The position numbers and the translations under genes are program-made. 64,000 bases of DNA, from positions 294,624 through 358,623 of the forward strand of contig NMRA01000139.1 in NCBI GenBank assembly GCA_002633005.1, given 5' to 3'. Source of the stretch: Phoronis australis. Taxonomy: Eukaryota; Phoronida; Phoronidae. Under the pieces are notes generated by a model, which saw only the letters and a program-made list of their open reading frames with translations, was not told where the DNA came from and did no database searches. Shown here piece by piece: positions 1 through 12,320 of this stretch. The first letter of the stretch is position 1, and each line of letters starts with the position of its first letter.

Positions 1-123
1 TGCATTAGTAAAATCAACAAGTTTTTAAGTGGTCTCAAAAAAACAGTCGGTAAATGCATTAATTTTAGTCTCAGTTCTTCCACGCGTGTTTCTCCCGAGA
101 GGTTAGTACCTAACGTGCAGACG

Positions 124-144
124 AGCGTTCCAAATTGGAACGCT
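124..144. repeat. perfect 21-bp palindrome before the candidate Shc start
   Basis: Ten-base arms AGCGTTCCAA and TTGGAACGCT around one A, 35 bases before the ATG at 179. It may be a protein-binding site in the 5' UTR or promoter, or chance. Confidence 0.5.
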
Positions 145-178
145 AAGTCCCGCGTGGCAGCGCTGCACGCGAAACAAG

Positions 179-212
179 ATGGCGGACGACCTTTGGAGAC
201 TGACGACGAGAG
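179..212 (+). CDS. candidate first coding exon of Shc
   Basis: An ATG in good context (ACAAGATGGCGG) opens a short frame reading MADDLWRLTTR, followed by a possible donor AG|GTAATC. Joining base 212 to an acceptor at 1665 (exon from 1666) gives VIA and then the Met at 1674 in frame, so Shc could start here with 14 extra residues. The exon lies in a CG-richer stretch (80-220) that looks promoter-like. The donor is weak and the exon short, so this is an inference; otherwise 1666-1673 is 5' UTR. Confidence 0.4.
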
Positions 213-276
213 GTAATCGGACTATATGTCTGCCTTCGCTCTTCAGAGTGCCAGTGACCACCGTCTCTGCTCTGCC

Positions 277-306
277 TCTAGCTGGCTTTATTGAGCCAGC
301 TAGAGT
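277..306. repeat. 12-bp-arm hairpin
   Basis: CTCTAGCTGGCT and AGCCAGCTAGAG form a perfect inverted repeat around six bases, in the putative first Shc intron. No function is evident. Confidence 0.5.
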
Positions 307-469
307 CGGTGATCACTGTCTAGACTCCACTTAACCTAGCAATTCCCCACAGTAAAATTTGTTCCTGCTGGGTAAGTGTGGTTGTGGGCATTAGCAGGAA
401 ATCGCTGACCGTGGGATAAACGCTTGTTTTTCTGGATACAACTAAGATCTTTAGCCAGAGATCATCGAA

Positions 470-1240
470 TAGAGGTTTTACATTGTAGACAGTACCACCA
501 TCTAAACTGGCTGTAGAGATGGAGGGTAAAAGTTGAGGAAACTGGTCTCTCTTCAAAATGGCTTCTGGGGACCATTTTTTTTTACTGAATATCTGACATA
601 ACTGTCATCGCAGTTACTCAGTGATAACGGGTTCCTGGCAACTATTTTCAAGAAGGACCCATTCACTCGACTTTTACCAAGAGGGTGGCCATCCCATAGG
701 CCCTTCATATGCCGGCAACTTTTCAGTGAATTATGCCTCACACTGATTAAACCTCATCAATGTGATGTTGCTATAAGTACCTTTTGTGCATAGAGAGACA
801 CCCTAGAAGGCTGTTGATGTCTTTAATTTCTTCACACTCAGTCAAATATACTCGAAATCAAACTTTTTTCTGAATAGTCCTTTGTTCAAAATTGCCCAAA
901 TCGGCAACTGGCCATTTTTACTCTGCTCATGCCAAGCAATATGACGTTACATCCCCTGGCATGAACAGTGTATAAATAGCTAGTTGCCAATTTGGGCAAC
1001 TGAACAAAGGACTGTTTTGAAAAATTTGATTGCAGGAGTATTTGTATGAGCTGAGAAGTGTGAAAGACATCAACGGTCTCCTAAGGTGTCCCTCTATGCT
1101 CAATAGGTACTTACAGCAACATCACATTGAGGCATAATTCGCCGAAAAGCTGGCGGCATATGGAGGGCCTATGGGATCACCACCGTCTGGAAGGGGGCCA
1201 GTTGAGATGGTGGTACTGTCTGTTGAAAACTAGGCTTTAC
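470..1240. mobile_element. long foldback (inverted-repeat) element in Shc intron/upstream region
   Basis: Two long arms are reverse complements: about 470-918 and about 982-1240, with a ~64-base loop. Matching landmarks are CCTTTGTTCAAAATTGCCC (left) with GGGCAACTGAACAAAGG (right), AAGGTACTTA and AACATCACATTGA blocks, and GGCCTATGGGAT. The arms differ by scattered changes and indels, including unmatched bases in the left arm, so it is old. No coding capacity is seen. It resembles a non-autonomous foldback DNA element. Confidence 0.7.
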
Positions 1241-1439
1241 TTTTCTACTTCTCTTTCTCATAAATTGTCTTCGAATGGACTCACAAAATGTCGCCGATTC
1301 CTGTAACATGTTATTTGGCAGTTCTAAGTTTGCCAACTCGTGGACATTTAAAATGCTCTGCCTGAGTGGTTTTTAGCTATGCTAAAAGAATCTAGGAAGG
1401 CTGCGGGGGGGNGGGGGGGGTGGGTGTTCACGGCTCGAT

Positions 1440-1500
1440 TACACGCTGAGGCTGTTCTCAGAAAATTACTTTTCACGGACAATGTCCCTTTAAACTCTGC
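1440..1500 (+). repeat. SINE tail fragment
   Basis: ACGCTGAGGCTGTTCTCAG, then AAAATTACTTTTCACGGAC and AATGTCCCTTTAAA, matches the tail of the SINE-like unit at 9775. It follows a poly-G tract containing an N at 1412. Confidence 0.45.
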
Positions 1501-1673
1501 ACTTGCATGTTTGTTGTTTCTTGTTTATTTCTGCTTATCATAAATGTTTCAAACACATTTGTCAATGTTTTAACTGTTGTCAAACTTTAGGAGTAGAAGC
1601 ATAATAAGTCACATATATGTTCATAAGTTCTTAATACGGAATTAGATAAAAATAATGTTTTGCAGTAATTGCC

Positions 1674-4600
1674 ATGTTTCGCAAAAAGAAACCCAATGCA
1701 CCTGAGTGGACCAACAGAGGGACATTCCTGAACAGACCAGAAAGGGGCTGGATACATGATAACAACCAGTTGAAACCCGGTGCTGGAATATGTTACGGTG
1801 TGAGGGTACGTTTAAAGAGTCACATGCATAGAGTAGTTGTGATTGTCAGCCCTTCAATATCAGTATTAAGTAGGAACCCGGGGTCTCACTCATATTGACA
1901 AGATGCCCACAGGCGTATACCAAAATTAAGGATAGGCAGTACTTTTCAGCAAGTTTTGCAGGACCTGCATGGGGTCTTATAGGCCCCTAAATTTCCATTT
2001 CATCCCTGTAAAAGGCCACTGCATTTGCCTCAGCTCCACAAATGGAACACTGGCCGTATTCCTACAGAAAAATCTACGTCGCAAAAAGGGGCGGCACACC
2101 TGGCATCTGCAATAAGAGGTCTCTCAGCAATTTTTGGTACATGCCCGTGGACACCTTTTCAATTAGAGTGACTCCCCGGGGTAGCAAGACAAATTTCATT
2201 AAAGCTCCAGCATATCCTTAATCATCAACTTCAACAAAACAAATTGTAGTGTGCAAAGCGCTGGGTTTGACATTATGGGACATTTACTGTACATTTTCTG
2301 TTTGCATTTGCTGTTGTAGCTGATTTCAAGCAAAGTAATATCCAAAGTTGGGTAATGGTAGGGTAGGTGGGTTCTTGATTTAAAATTGATTTGAGAACCA
2401 GTTAGTACCACTGAATGAGGAGTGTTATTCAGTGGCAGTAACTGGTTCTCAAATCAGGGACCCATGTATCCGACTATTACCCAAAAGTTGATTATTTTTC
2501 ACAAGTTTTTCAAGACGTTTTTGTGAGTGGCCACAAGTTGCAACGTAGTGCTGTATCAGCCTGGAATAACCTGAAGCTGACAAAACATTGATTTGGCGCC
2601 ATGCATCTTTTAAGAAAAAGCAACACAATAAAGTTTAACTTGTCCCCTGTAGTGTGCCCCTCAGAGAGATTCTACCAATTTGAAAGTATCCCTCGAACAT
2701 GACTTCTCAAAGTCTTGGATCTATCTCTTGAGTGACCTTTCACCTTTGCTTTCTTCACAGTATGTTGGTTGTCTTGAGGTGCTACAGTCCATGAAGGCGT
2801 TAGACTTTGACACAAGAACCCTGGTGGCCAAGTAAGTTGAGACGAGTTCTAGTGGTCTAAATCTAAGCTGGCCTTTTTGTGGCAGAAACCGAGGTCATGT
2901 CAGCTTTAAATATCTTGTAGCATGTAGACTACATCATGTTGACTGTGATTAAAAATAAACACATTGTATCCTTCCTGCCACATTTCCTGATCACACTGAT
3001 AAGTTGTGGTGAGTAGATGTATGAGGCTCACAAACAAGGGTCAAGGGTCATGACTTGGTTTCTCAACAACCAAACCTTACTTTGTTGCGATTAAATATCC
3101 AACCACTGTGACAGCTTGATTAGCCGACCTGCATATCTCCAATGGGACATTGGATTTTGTTTGGTGATATTGTAAAAATCCAGGTTGCCACACCACATCC
3201 GAGCACACACTCGAAATACTACAGGCAGTAGAATGTATACAGATTAAAGGGGAAATATTTCTTCCGACAGATTCAAAGTCAAAGTGAAAAACGCTCCATA
3301 TTGAGTACATACGTATTGTAAATTAGCATTCATGTTAGCCGTGTGCAAGATGGGCATAGTTGACAGAGTTGAAACGCAATTTCTAGTTCACGGACATTTG
3401 AGATGTTGGACAGCTTTGTGTGAATTATTTCATTTTCCCAGTGCCACACAACAATAGCAATTCAACTACATGTGCATGGTGGTGACGGAGAATTTATAAA
3501 ACATGCTGGGAAATGTCACTGATTTAAATCCCTCTACAAGAGTGCAGGGCGCTGTCCACTCTCTACAAGAGTGCAGGGTGCTGTTCACTCTCTACAAGAG
3601 TGCAGGGCGCTGTCCACTCTCTACAAGAGTGCATGGTGCTGTTCACTCTCCACAAGAGTGCAGGACGCTTTCCACTATCTACAAGAGTGCAGGGCGCTGT
3701 CCACTCTCTACAAGAGTGCAGGGCGCTGTCCACTGTTTACTTTATCCTCATCTAGCCACAATGCGCATTTCATTTTGTTGCTGATTTATCTAAAATGGCT
3801 CTCGCATGGTGGCTTTGATGAACTAATTTTCTATTCAAATCATGCAGGACAACCGCTTAAGTTTTATGGGTAGTAGGGAGAATTGAAAGCTTTGATGTGT
3901 ATGTTGAAGGTACACTTGGAATGTAATGCATGCTTGAGAAGGGTCTGAAATAAAATCTGTTTTATTTTTCAGGGAATGTATCAATAGAGTTTGTGATGCA
4001 GCTGGTCTGAAAACATACAATAAAAAGAAAAAGGTACTTGTTGTTTTCTTCTGAATCACCAATTATGAAATGCCAGTGAGCAGTTAAATAAGCTTCTTGA
4101 GAAATGCACACATCACGCCACCATGTATATCACCTCAACTGCCACAAAGCCAGAGATGTCACTTAACATTAAGTGAGGAATTGTTTTTCAGCTACTCTAA
4201 AATAATATATCTCCAGTAGTACGTGGTATTTAGACAATTACATTCAGTCATTTTCATATTTTAAGGACAAGAAGATCACCAGGATGTTGTCCGAGTTTCC
4301 CAATATGCAATACGCCGGCTCCAACGTGACCCTGACAATCACAACAGACAGCATCAACCTGATGATCATGGAGTCAGGGGAGATAATAGCCAATCACAAC
4401 ATGCCCGGCATCTCGTTTGCCTCAGGAGGTGACTCTGTGAGTTCATGTTATGTAGTACTGTAAATTAAAAGAGATCTTTCTTGTAACGTCTGGTTCAGTG
4501 ACTTGGATGTCCATCTTGCGTGCGTGCTCATCCAGTAGGCATCTTAGTATACGCGCTGAACAGTATCTGACAAATGGAACTCACCTCCATAGTAGCTGTC

Positions 4601-7600
4601 ATGTTGTGTAAATAGTACTTGGTTAGTTCAGGGTGTGAAAGTCTCGCTGCGACTGATACAGATCAGTTTTCATTTTTCACGACTTAACGGTAAAATCTCT
4701 CCAATTTAGGACACAATACGACCGACGTGCGAGATTTTACATTATTGTTTTTGTCATGAAACATATGCAGCACAATAATAAATGATATTCCTTCTTCATG
4801 TTCTGTTCCACAGCAAACATCAAAGAGAGTTTTTGGAAAAATTTTGGGTATTCACAACAAAGGTTAGAAGCAATTGAGAAATGAAAAAAGGACATTCTTG
4901 TCCGAAATAAGTAGGATGTTACCATAGTTTGTGTCACTAAACCTAAGTTCCTCTGTCTGCTTGTCACTTATAGTCAGACATAGTCAATGCTTTATTTCAT
5001 TTTTATTTTCATGGACTGTAATTACCACACAGTGATCGTTAACCTATATAATTTATGAGCAATGGTTGACCCAGCACTCACTAGGTGGTGCTATCTGGTT
5101 ATCTGAATAAATTGAGAACAGATATCTGTTTACCAGCATGGAGACATTTGTGAGATGAATATTCCGCATAACAATGTAAATTCATGCATTTTACTCATAG
5201 GACCGAAATTTCAGGGGCGCCACTTTGTGATTTTGGAGCTCCTAATTGTATAACCCTTTGTACGGTTGTCTAGACATTCACGAAACACACATTTGATTTG
5301 TATAGTATCGTACAGTCATTCTGACTAAAATGTCCTGTGACATGTCTATTTTCTCATGGTTGCCAGGAAACCACCGATTTTGTGGCGTATGTTGCCAAGG
5401 ACACCATCAATCAACGGGCATGTCACGTACTGGAATGTGGCAGTGGCCTGGCGCAGGACGTCATCACTACCATAGGCCAGGCCTTCGAGCTGCGCTACAA
5501 GGAATATCTAGCAAACCAGCCGCGACCTATGGCTTTACCTGACAGGTAAGTTCTACGAATAATATTTCACAATCTGTCTTCGAAGCCTAGGAAAATGGTG
5601 AATCCACTTACTTTGCCTGTTTAACATGTGTAATATAAACATGCGTCTTTCTTTTCATTGCTTAAGTGAGCATTTGGTTTTCATGTGGTTTTGGGTCTTG
5701 CAAAGAACTGACAACTGGTTATTTCTCCAGACCATGTTCGGCAAATAAAAGGTCATGGCGTCACAGGCAAACTTTTGGAGCCTTGTTTCAAGCAGTAACG
5801 TTATGTAGATTCTTTCCAAACACAGAAATTACTCCTAGTTTGACTAATGAACAACGTGAGACCGATTTTATAAAAGTTAGTGGTCTAAGTAAAAAATTGG
5901 GTTTGAGACTAAAGGTGTGTTTGAGACTAAAGGTGGGTTTGGAACTAAAGGTGGGTTTGGGACTAAAAGTGGGTTTGGGACTAAAGGAGGGTTTGAGACT
6001 GAAGGTGGGTTTTAGACTTAAGGTGGGTTTGAGACTACAGGTGGGTTTAGTGCCACGTTAAACTGGTCTTCTAAATTCTCAAATACAACCAAAAGGAGGT
6101 TTGATTCAGCTGTTTGCATGTTGTTGTAATTGTCAGACTGGAGCAGCCCCTGTTTATGGATGGTGAACATGCCAAGTGGGAGGATGCCCCTGAGTATGTC
6201 AATGATGTTCAACCACCGGACTTAGCACCACCACCTGTCCCCCCTCTTCCTGGACAGTACCAAGCTCCACAGTGTAATCTGCCAGTAAGTATCAGTGGGG
6301 ACAACATGGAATCTTCTGTACGTAGGGTGGTTATTGACATCCGTATTTCAGACTTTCTTATCATGGTTATTCTGAAAAATCACCGGTTTGGTTTTATATA
6401 GACACCCTTGGTTAAAAAGCACTGCCTTACTGTTCATTTTTGCATGATAATTGCTTTAGACACGAAATACGCTAAGCAATCTAAATGATTTTTAGCTCAG
6501 TTTTTGCTATAGAGAATTACTGTCACAGATTGAGGTATTGGCTTTAAAGCATTTGACGGTTTAATCTTAGTTCATTCTGCAGACTCTCACACTTACTGAG
6601 TTGGGGGCCAGTGTTAACTCCGGATGCTAAAACACTGATGCTTGTTCATATTGCAGATTTTACTTCAGCTTGAGCGGTGTCCTTTTTCACTGTCTAGGAA
6701 TCCTGGTTTTTCTTTTCAAAAACAGAGAAATCCGTTTTAGGAAGCCTAGCATTCTGCATAACATTCCATTTTCTAAATTATGAAATTCCATTTTTCTATT
6801 TCAAAACGACAAATAACATAAGAATGACTGAGGTATTGCCTTCCTTTTTCCGTAGCCCTGTTGTACCAATAGCTTGCTGCAGCCCATCTTTATTGTTTCT
6901 CCAAACTTAAAGAAAGAACATCGCCACCTTCAGAGAGAATGAACAACTTCTTGAACGTGTCTGCTGTAACACAAGTGTCAATCCGTTAGTGGCTGGAAAA
7001 TGCCAAATTTGATGGATTATTTTGTTCATTTTTGGTAATTAAAACCCAGAATATCAGAATTATGGTATCTACTATTGATATAGGGAAATTCCTTTTAAAA
7101 TCTCTCAAATTCCATGAATTTCAGCCACATTTTGTTATTGCACAAACCCGAAGTCTTGACTCTAAATGTCATGACTAGGGTCTGAGAATCATTTAGTGTG
7201 AAAAAGATTATCAGTCAGCAGCAACATTCTCATGTGATAATTAACTATTATTGGTCACACATAACTGTATATTCATATACACTTAATGTTTAATCAGCAG
7301 CAGCATTCTCTCTGTGATAATTACCTGTTATTAGTCATACATAACTGTATGCTCATGTAGACTTGGTGTAACTTTTCATTGGTCTCCCTAAACAGGTAAG
7401 GGATGGTGTTTATTCGTCAGTCAGGAACAGACCGACTAATGAGGGCGCTGCTGCTCAGGCTGCCGTTTATGACAACAAAGAAGGCTTGTTGGTGGACCTG
7501 ACAGCAGACTCGACACCGGTTTACTCCGAGGCAGGTCAGTGCACAAAAATAATAAGACTGTTAAAGCTCACATCCAGCTAATTAGGTCAAGCCGACAACT

Positions 7601-10600
7601 TCAAACGGAAGGTAATCAAGTTAGCGTGAGGGAATCTTCCTTTTGTCGTTATGTTTAATTAGGAAGGGTAGCTTGTCGTACTAAAAAAACAAAACGAAGG
7701 ACTCCACTCACAAACATGAACGGAAATACCGTTTTTCAGAGGTGGCTCTGCATGGCACTTTCATAAGAAGTTGCAGGAAACCTTAGTGTTGCGTTGAACA
7801 GTTGAGTTGATAATGTTGGCTTTGGGCTAAATAAGCGATTGAAACCCAAGCACAATTGTTGTTAACCTTCTGTGTTTAATATATATACTCAAGTCTAGTT
7901 GGTTTCAGGTCTTGGAGTTAAGCATGTGTGCTGTAAACTATTCCACTGCAAATCTATAGATTGTGATTTCATCTCTATAATGCCTATCTCAGTCGCCAGC
8001 AGCCCTTACTAACTCCTTGGAGACATTGTTGTTCAAAGCATCAAAATTTTTAAACTTTTGCTGACGTTTACCCGAACTATTAATTTGAGCTAGCATTCTG
8101 AGAGTTATAGTTATGTGAGTTACTTCTGATGCAATAGTTCAAAAGTATAAATTGGGAAGGGCATGTAACCAGACTTGCAGTTGTTTTTTAAATGGGCGTG
8201 AGGGTGATGTTCACCCCGACCAGTTTGGCACTCTGCTATTTTTACATGCCTTCATAATTTGGTGTTTGCTTTGCTTCCAGCTGCTGCTCCCACTGGTGCT
8301 ATAGCCGCCCCCCTCGGTATCTACGACAACCCCGACAACCTCACCAATGGTGGCGACCTGCCCCCTCCTGTGTCCATGTACGACAACCCTGAGCACGCTC
8401 TGAGTGAGATTGCTGCCAGGTTTGAGGATGTCATCTACGACAATAAAGGAAAGAAAGACAAGAAGTCAGATGACAAGGACGCATTTGACATGAGTATGTG
8501 AAGGGTTTGCATTGATTATGGTGAAGTCTCACCAAAATAATTTTCAAGATTGCCCTTCTCTTACTTTTCAAGGTCTTCTTAGTTGTGAGTGGACACAAGT
8601 TTTCAAAATGTTTTGTGTTTGCTTATATACATAACTTGAACATGGTAAAGCATTAATTTGGTGTTATATAATATGTTATATGAAAAAATGCAGTGGAAAG
8701 TAAGATTTCAATTGTCGGCCATATTGTGTCCAAAATTGATGACATTTCACTGTACCTATTAATTTTATCGTATTCTTTTCATGTTCCTACAATAGTAATT
8801 TCAAAAATAACATATTTTCATTTCCCAAGTGCCAGTTGCATTGCTAACATGTTAAAATTATATCTTTAGGTTGTTCCTTGATCGCTGTATTGTACAAACC
8901 ATGCCAATGATGATGTTTATGTGTGTAGGGTTATTTTGACATTGTAAAATTCCTCTTGCCTGCCATACTTCCACTAATGTGGCGATGTTGTATTAACTAT
9001 ACACGTGTGACACATGCTCCTTAGTGACGATCAAGTAAACTATGTCTTAGTAAACTATGTCTTTGTAAACTGTGTCTTAGTAAACTGTGTCTTAGTAAAC
9101 TGTGTCTTACTAAACTGTGTCTTAGTAAACTGTGTCTTAGTAAACTGTGTCTTAGTAAACTGTGTCTTAGTAAACTGTGTCTTAGTAAACTGTGTCTTAC
9201 TAAACTTTGTCTTAGTAAACTGTGTCTTAAATTCACGATTTCGAAAAGAAGTAATTGAGATGAGGCGTGAACCATGTTGCTTTTGTGTTAAAGCCTTACA
9301 GATGGCTCGAATTAACGCTATCATCTGTGTACAAATGCAAAAATTGAGAAAAAGAAATTTAAAGTTGACTCATTTGCTCCTGTTAGTTAAATGTGCCTCC
9401 ACCATGTTGTGCGGGTTGTGTGTCGGTGTTTGTGTATTGTTGTGCAACTAATTGCGAAGTCACTGATTTTATCTTAAAATCTCTATTGTCTGTTTTGTCA
9501 GAACCTTTCAACACAGATCCAGTGAACACAGCACCTCCTAGTGGACAGCAAAGCAGCGCCAGTCGTCCAGAGATCCCTCCATTTCCTACTCAAGATAACC
9601 CTCCCTTTGAGGACCCGTTTGCAGACAAGGAATATCCTGAACTGCCTGTGAACGAGGAGTGGTTCCATGGGAAAATCTCACGTAAAGAAGTATGCGATTT
9701 TGTAGTGCTATTTCTTTAGAAACTCGACCTGACTTTAACAGTTTAGTACACTTAAAATACTCTGGTGATCACCAAGTGGGATTTAGCTCAGGCAGGAGAG
9801 CGTTAAGGTTGTGACCATTGGGGTTCCAGGTAAAGGCTGATCTCAGAAAATGACTTTTCTCGACAATAATATCCCTTTAAAGTGGAACTTGCAGACTAAT
9901 TGCTTATCTATGTGATTGGTCAAATTAGAAACTCAACATATAGCGACAATGTGAATACGAAGTATGTTGAAAATTGCCAAATGTTTTTAAGAACGAATTT
10001 TGTGTTGAAAATAATCCGCAGTAAATCACTCAACCATTTCCAGTAAGTTTTGCGACATGGTGTTGGGGAATACCACTGCATGCTGCTGGCTATGTGAACC
10101 CCCAAGGTCATTAGTGCAGAGGTCATCATTTGCAGATTTTTTTTGTTTTCACATTTACAGGATGTTAGTAAATACAACTGCACTTTGTTTAGCATAGATG
10201 ATGTTCAAATAGAATTGTTACTTAGTTCCTGTTATACATTAGCATAGTTAGGAGCATGCAAATACATCTTAAAGTTGCAAGGTAAATAATTCCTTTGAAG
10301 TCCATTATTTTCATTTGTCATTACTATGTAATTGCAACCAAAGAGTGAGGAAATGAAGTGTTGAGTGAGCTGTAATTTTCAAAATCGATCGGGCAGAAAT
10401 CTGTTCTTTTCTTTGAAAATAAATAGCAAAAATGTTATAAACCATTAGTTGTTGATTGCTCCAAAAACTGTGACATCTATTGTTATACATTTAGATCTTC
10501 AAGATGGCTGATTTTCTTGCCCAAATTGTCATGCTGACAGCTTTTGGAGACTTTGTAAAGTTTTCAAACTTTTTCCAAACTTTTGAACACTGATAAGGCT

Positions 10601-11711
10601 GACAAAACGTTACTATATTTTAAATATTTAAATCGTCTAGCCCTTGTTAACATTTGTGAGTAGCCTGAAACAGAGTCATCCTTTCAAGTTATTTTTTTCT
10701 GTTGGCTTATTTTTCTCCAATCGTCTTTGTTGTTGCCATTGTTTCCTCGAAACCTGACAACTTCGAGAAGGTTGTGTTAATTGAGTTTTAAAAACTTCAG
10801 TAAGTTTACTTTTTGAAAATTTTCTGGACATTTAATGCACTAGTTGAGTGTGTAATTGTCACCAATAAATGCATGTTCACGTCCTTTGCTCTTTGCAGGC
10901 TGAGAAGGTACTGAGGGAGGATGGCGAGTACCTGGTGCGAGAAAGTGGCAACAGTCCCGGCCAGTATGTGTTGAGTGGCCGGAAAGGGGGTCATGTAAAG
11001 CACCTGCTGTTGGTGGACCCGGAGGGAGTGGTCAGTCATTCATGTTTTTAATACTTGTTATTGTGTAAAGCGTCGTTATCCAATGCGCGTTTAGGGTAAA
11101 ATGTCGATAATATAGGACGGAGCTTGGGTGGCAAGGGAAATTTATTTTTATGCGCACACACATATATATGTGAGTGCATGATGCCATCATTCCCGTCCAC
11201 CCGCTTGATGTCCACTGCTGTATCTCCAAAAAAAACCTGGATGGATATTGCTGAAATTTTGCAGATTTGTTGCGATGAGTGGGACGACATGAGCGAATGC
11301 TGTGATAGATCCGACTACAGGTGTGCCCCCTAATGGCAATTTTAGTTTTTGACATTTGCCTGACATTGTACAATTTTGGAAAACTAGAATTGTTCACTCT
11401 CCTTATTTCAGAATTTCTTCTGACGAATGCAAATAAAAAGTTAGAATCTTGCCGTTTAAATACATACATGTCTCAATGCAATAACCACAGTACATGTGAT
11501 GCCGGGATGTTCATCCAGAATCTGATTTTAGTATTTTCACAAAAGAACTGGGATTAATGATGTGTATTCTTTGTTTTCCCAGGTGCGTACCAAAGACAGA
11601 ACATTCACAAGTGTCAGCCATCTTGTGGACTATCACGTGTCGAACAACTTACCGATTGTGTCTCAAGAAAGCGAACTGTATCTGAAAAGTCCGGTTGCAC
11701 CGCAGTGCTAG
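1674..11711 (+). CDS. Shc: Shc adaptor protein (PTB-CH1-SH2), 11 coding exons
   Basis: Exons that I joined: 1674-1805, 2761-2831, 3973-4033, 4266-4436, 5367-5545, 6137-6284, 7396-7534, 8281-8493, 9502-9689, 10899-11030, 11583-11711. All introns are GT-AG; the sum is 1563 nt, 520 residues plus TAG, against about 470 for human p52Shc. Residues ~12-204 are the PTB domain ([54 protein letters not shown]). Residues ~205-424 are the CH1 linker with YxN motifs at Tyr225, 279, 315, 334 and 353, and an FDMKPF segment (369-374) matching the adaptin-binding segment of vertebrate Shc. Residues ~425-515 are the SH2 domain ([10 protein letters not shown]; phosphotyrosine-binding Arg448 in [18 protein letters not shown]). 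By family, Shc links activated tyrosine-kinase receptors to Grb2/Sos/Ras at the membrane. The CH2 extension of p66 is not seen. The ATG at 1674 may not be the true start, because the exon begins at 1666 and stays open. Confidence 0.95.
2351..2482. mobile_element. hairpin MITE, copy 1 (Shc intron 1)
   Basis: A 132-bp hairpin-forming unit: GGTAATGG at the left end mirrors CTATTACC at the right, and inner arms TTTGAGAACCAGTTA / TAACTGGTTCTCAAA and CCACTGAAT / ATTCAGTGG pair. The 7-bp direct repeat AAAGTTG flanks it at 2344-2350 and 2484-2490, which looks like a target-site duplication. A second copy is at 48408. Confidence 0.75.
3532..3734. repeat. 29-bp minisatellite, 7 copies
   Basis: Seven head-to-tail copies starting CTCTACAAGAGTGCAGGGCG, spaced exactly 29 bp (3532, 3561, 3590, 3619, 3648, 3677, 3706), in Shc intron 2. 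The overlapping plus-strand open frames here are repeat artefacts. Confidence 0.95.
5901..6044. repeat. 18-bp minisatellite, 8 copies
   Basis: Eight copies of GTTTGAGACTAAAGGTGG with a few substitutions, followed by a partial unit, in Shc intron 5, about 90 bp before the exon at 6137. The unit is a multiple of three, which produces the long open frame across it. Confidence 0.95.
9033..9228. repeat. 15-bp minisatellite, about 13 copies
   Basis: About thirteen copies of AGTAAACTGTGTCTT, nearly identical, in Shc intron 8. The unit length keeps several frames open on both strands, which explains the repetitive open frames here; none is a gene. Confidence 0.95.
9775..9892 (+). mobile_element. tRNA-derived SINE-like element
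   Basis: The head has a pol III A-box-like TTAGCTCAGGCAGG (9783-9796) and a B-box-like GGGGTTCCAGG (9820-9830). The tail GCTGATCTCAGAAAATGACTT with TATCCCTTTAAAG recurs at about 1445-1500, 13278-13325 and 60698-60755. It lies in Shc intron 9. The tRNA origin is inferred from the box spacing. Confidence 0.5.
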
Positions 11712-11879
11712 CGTAGGCTGTGAAACGTACAATTTCTCCCAAAAGGAACTTTTATAGATCAGTTTTAATTTTGTGCATGTTTATCCTATGGTACATGGGG
11801 ATGTTAGAGGAAATTACTGTACATAGCCGAGTTTATCTGGTTTCCAAAAAGACCATCAAGAATGAAAGTGGAGTTTTGC

Positions 11880-11885
11880 AATAAA
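11880..11885 (+). terminator. polyadenylation signal of Shc
   Basis: AATAAA lies 169 bases after the Shc stop codon; the last exon would then end about 11900. Confidence 0.75.
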
Positions 11886-11899
11886 ATGTAACATAGTGA

Positions 11900-12315
11900 A
11901 ACTTTATTTTCTCATTTCTACCCTAGAAGATATGTTACACCAAATAAGTGCTTCTGTCTTATCATTGTTCAAGTTCTGTTCTGTAGCTAACACTAAACTA
12001 TGTTTTTGGAAAATTGTGGGCATCCACAATGTTAGAAGTCATTGCGAAAGGTCAGTTCTGGCTATTGATTTTGTCTGCATTTAGTGAAATTTGTATGCAA
12101 GTTTATTGGGACAATGCATGTTGTTTATTGCTTTTTGACACTGGAGTAAGTGTATAAACAAGATTAAGTTTTGCTATTTTGCAATGGTTGGCATTAGGAA
12201 CTTTCAATCTGAACTGAACCTATTTTGCAGTAATGACCACTCAAATAGACAGAGTAGACTATGTGACTTGATGGCTGTGTCTGTAAGAATATATATTTTG
12301 GCTAGTGTTCTTTAA
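11900..12315. other. intergenic, nothing recognised
   Basis: AT-rich DNA downstream of Shc. Only short open frames without motifs. Confidence 0.6.
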
Positions 12316-12320
12316 TTAGA

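Noticed and set aside
3532-3734. CRISPR-like appearance of regularly spaced repeats
   Set aside because: Units are contiguous without unique spacers, and the context is an animal gene intron.
9014-9451. Repetitive open frames over the 15-bp array on both strands
   Set aside because: A unit divisible by three keeps frames open; no gene.
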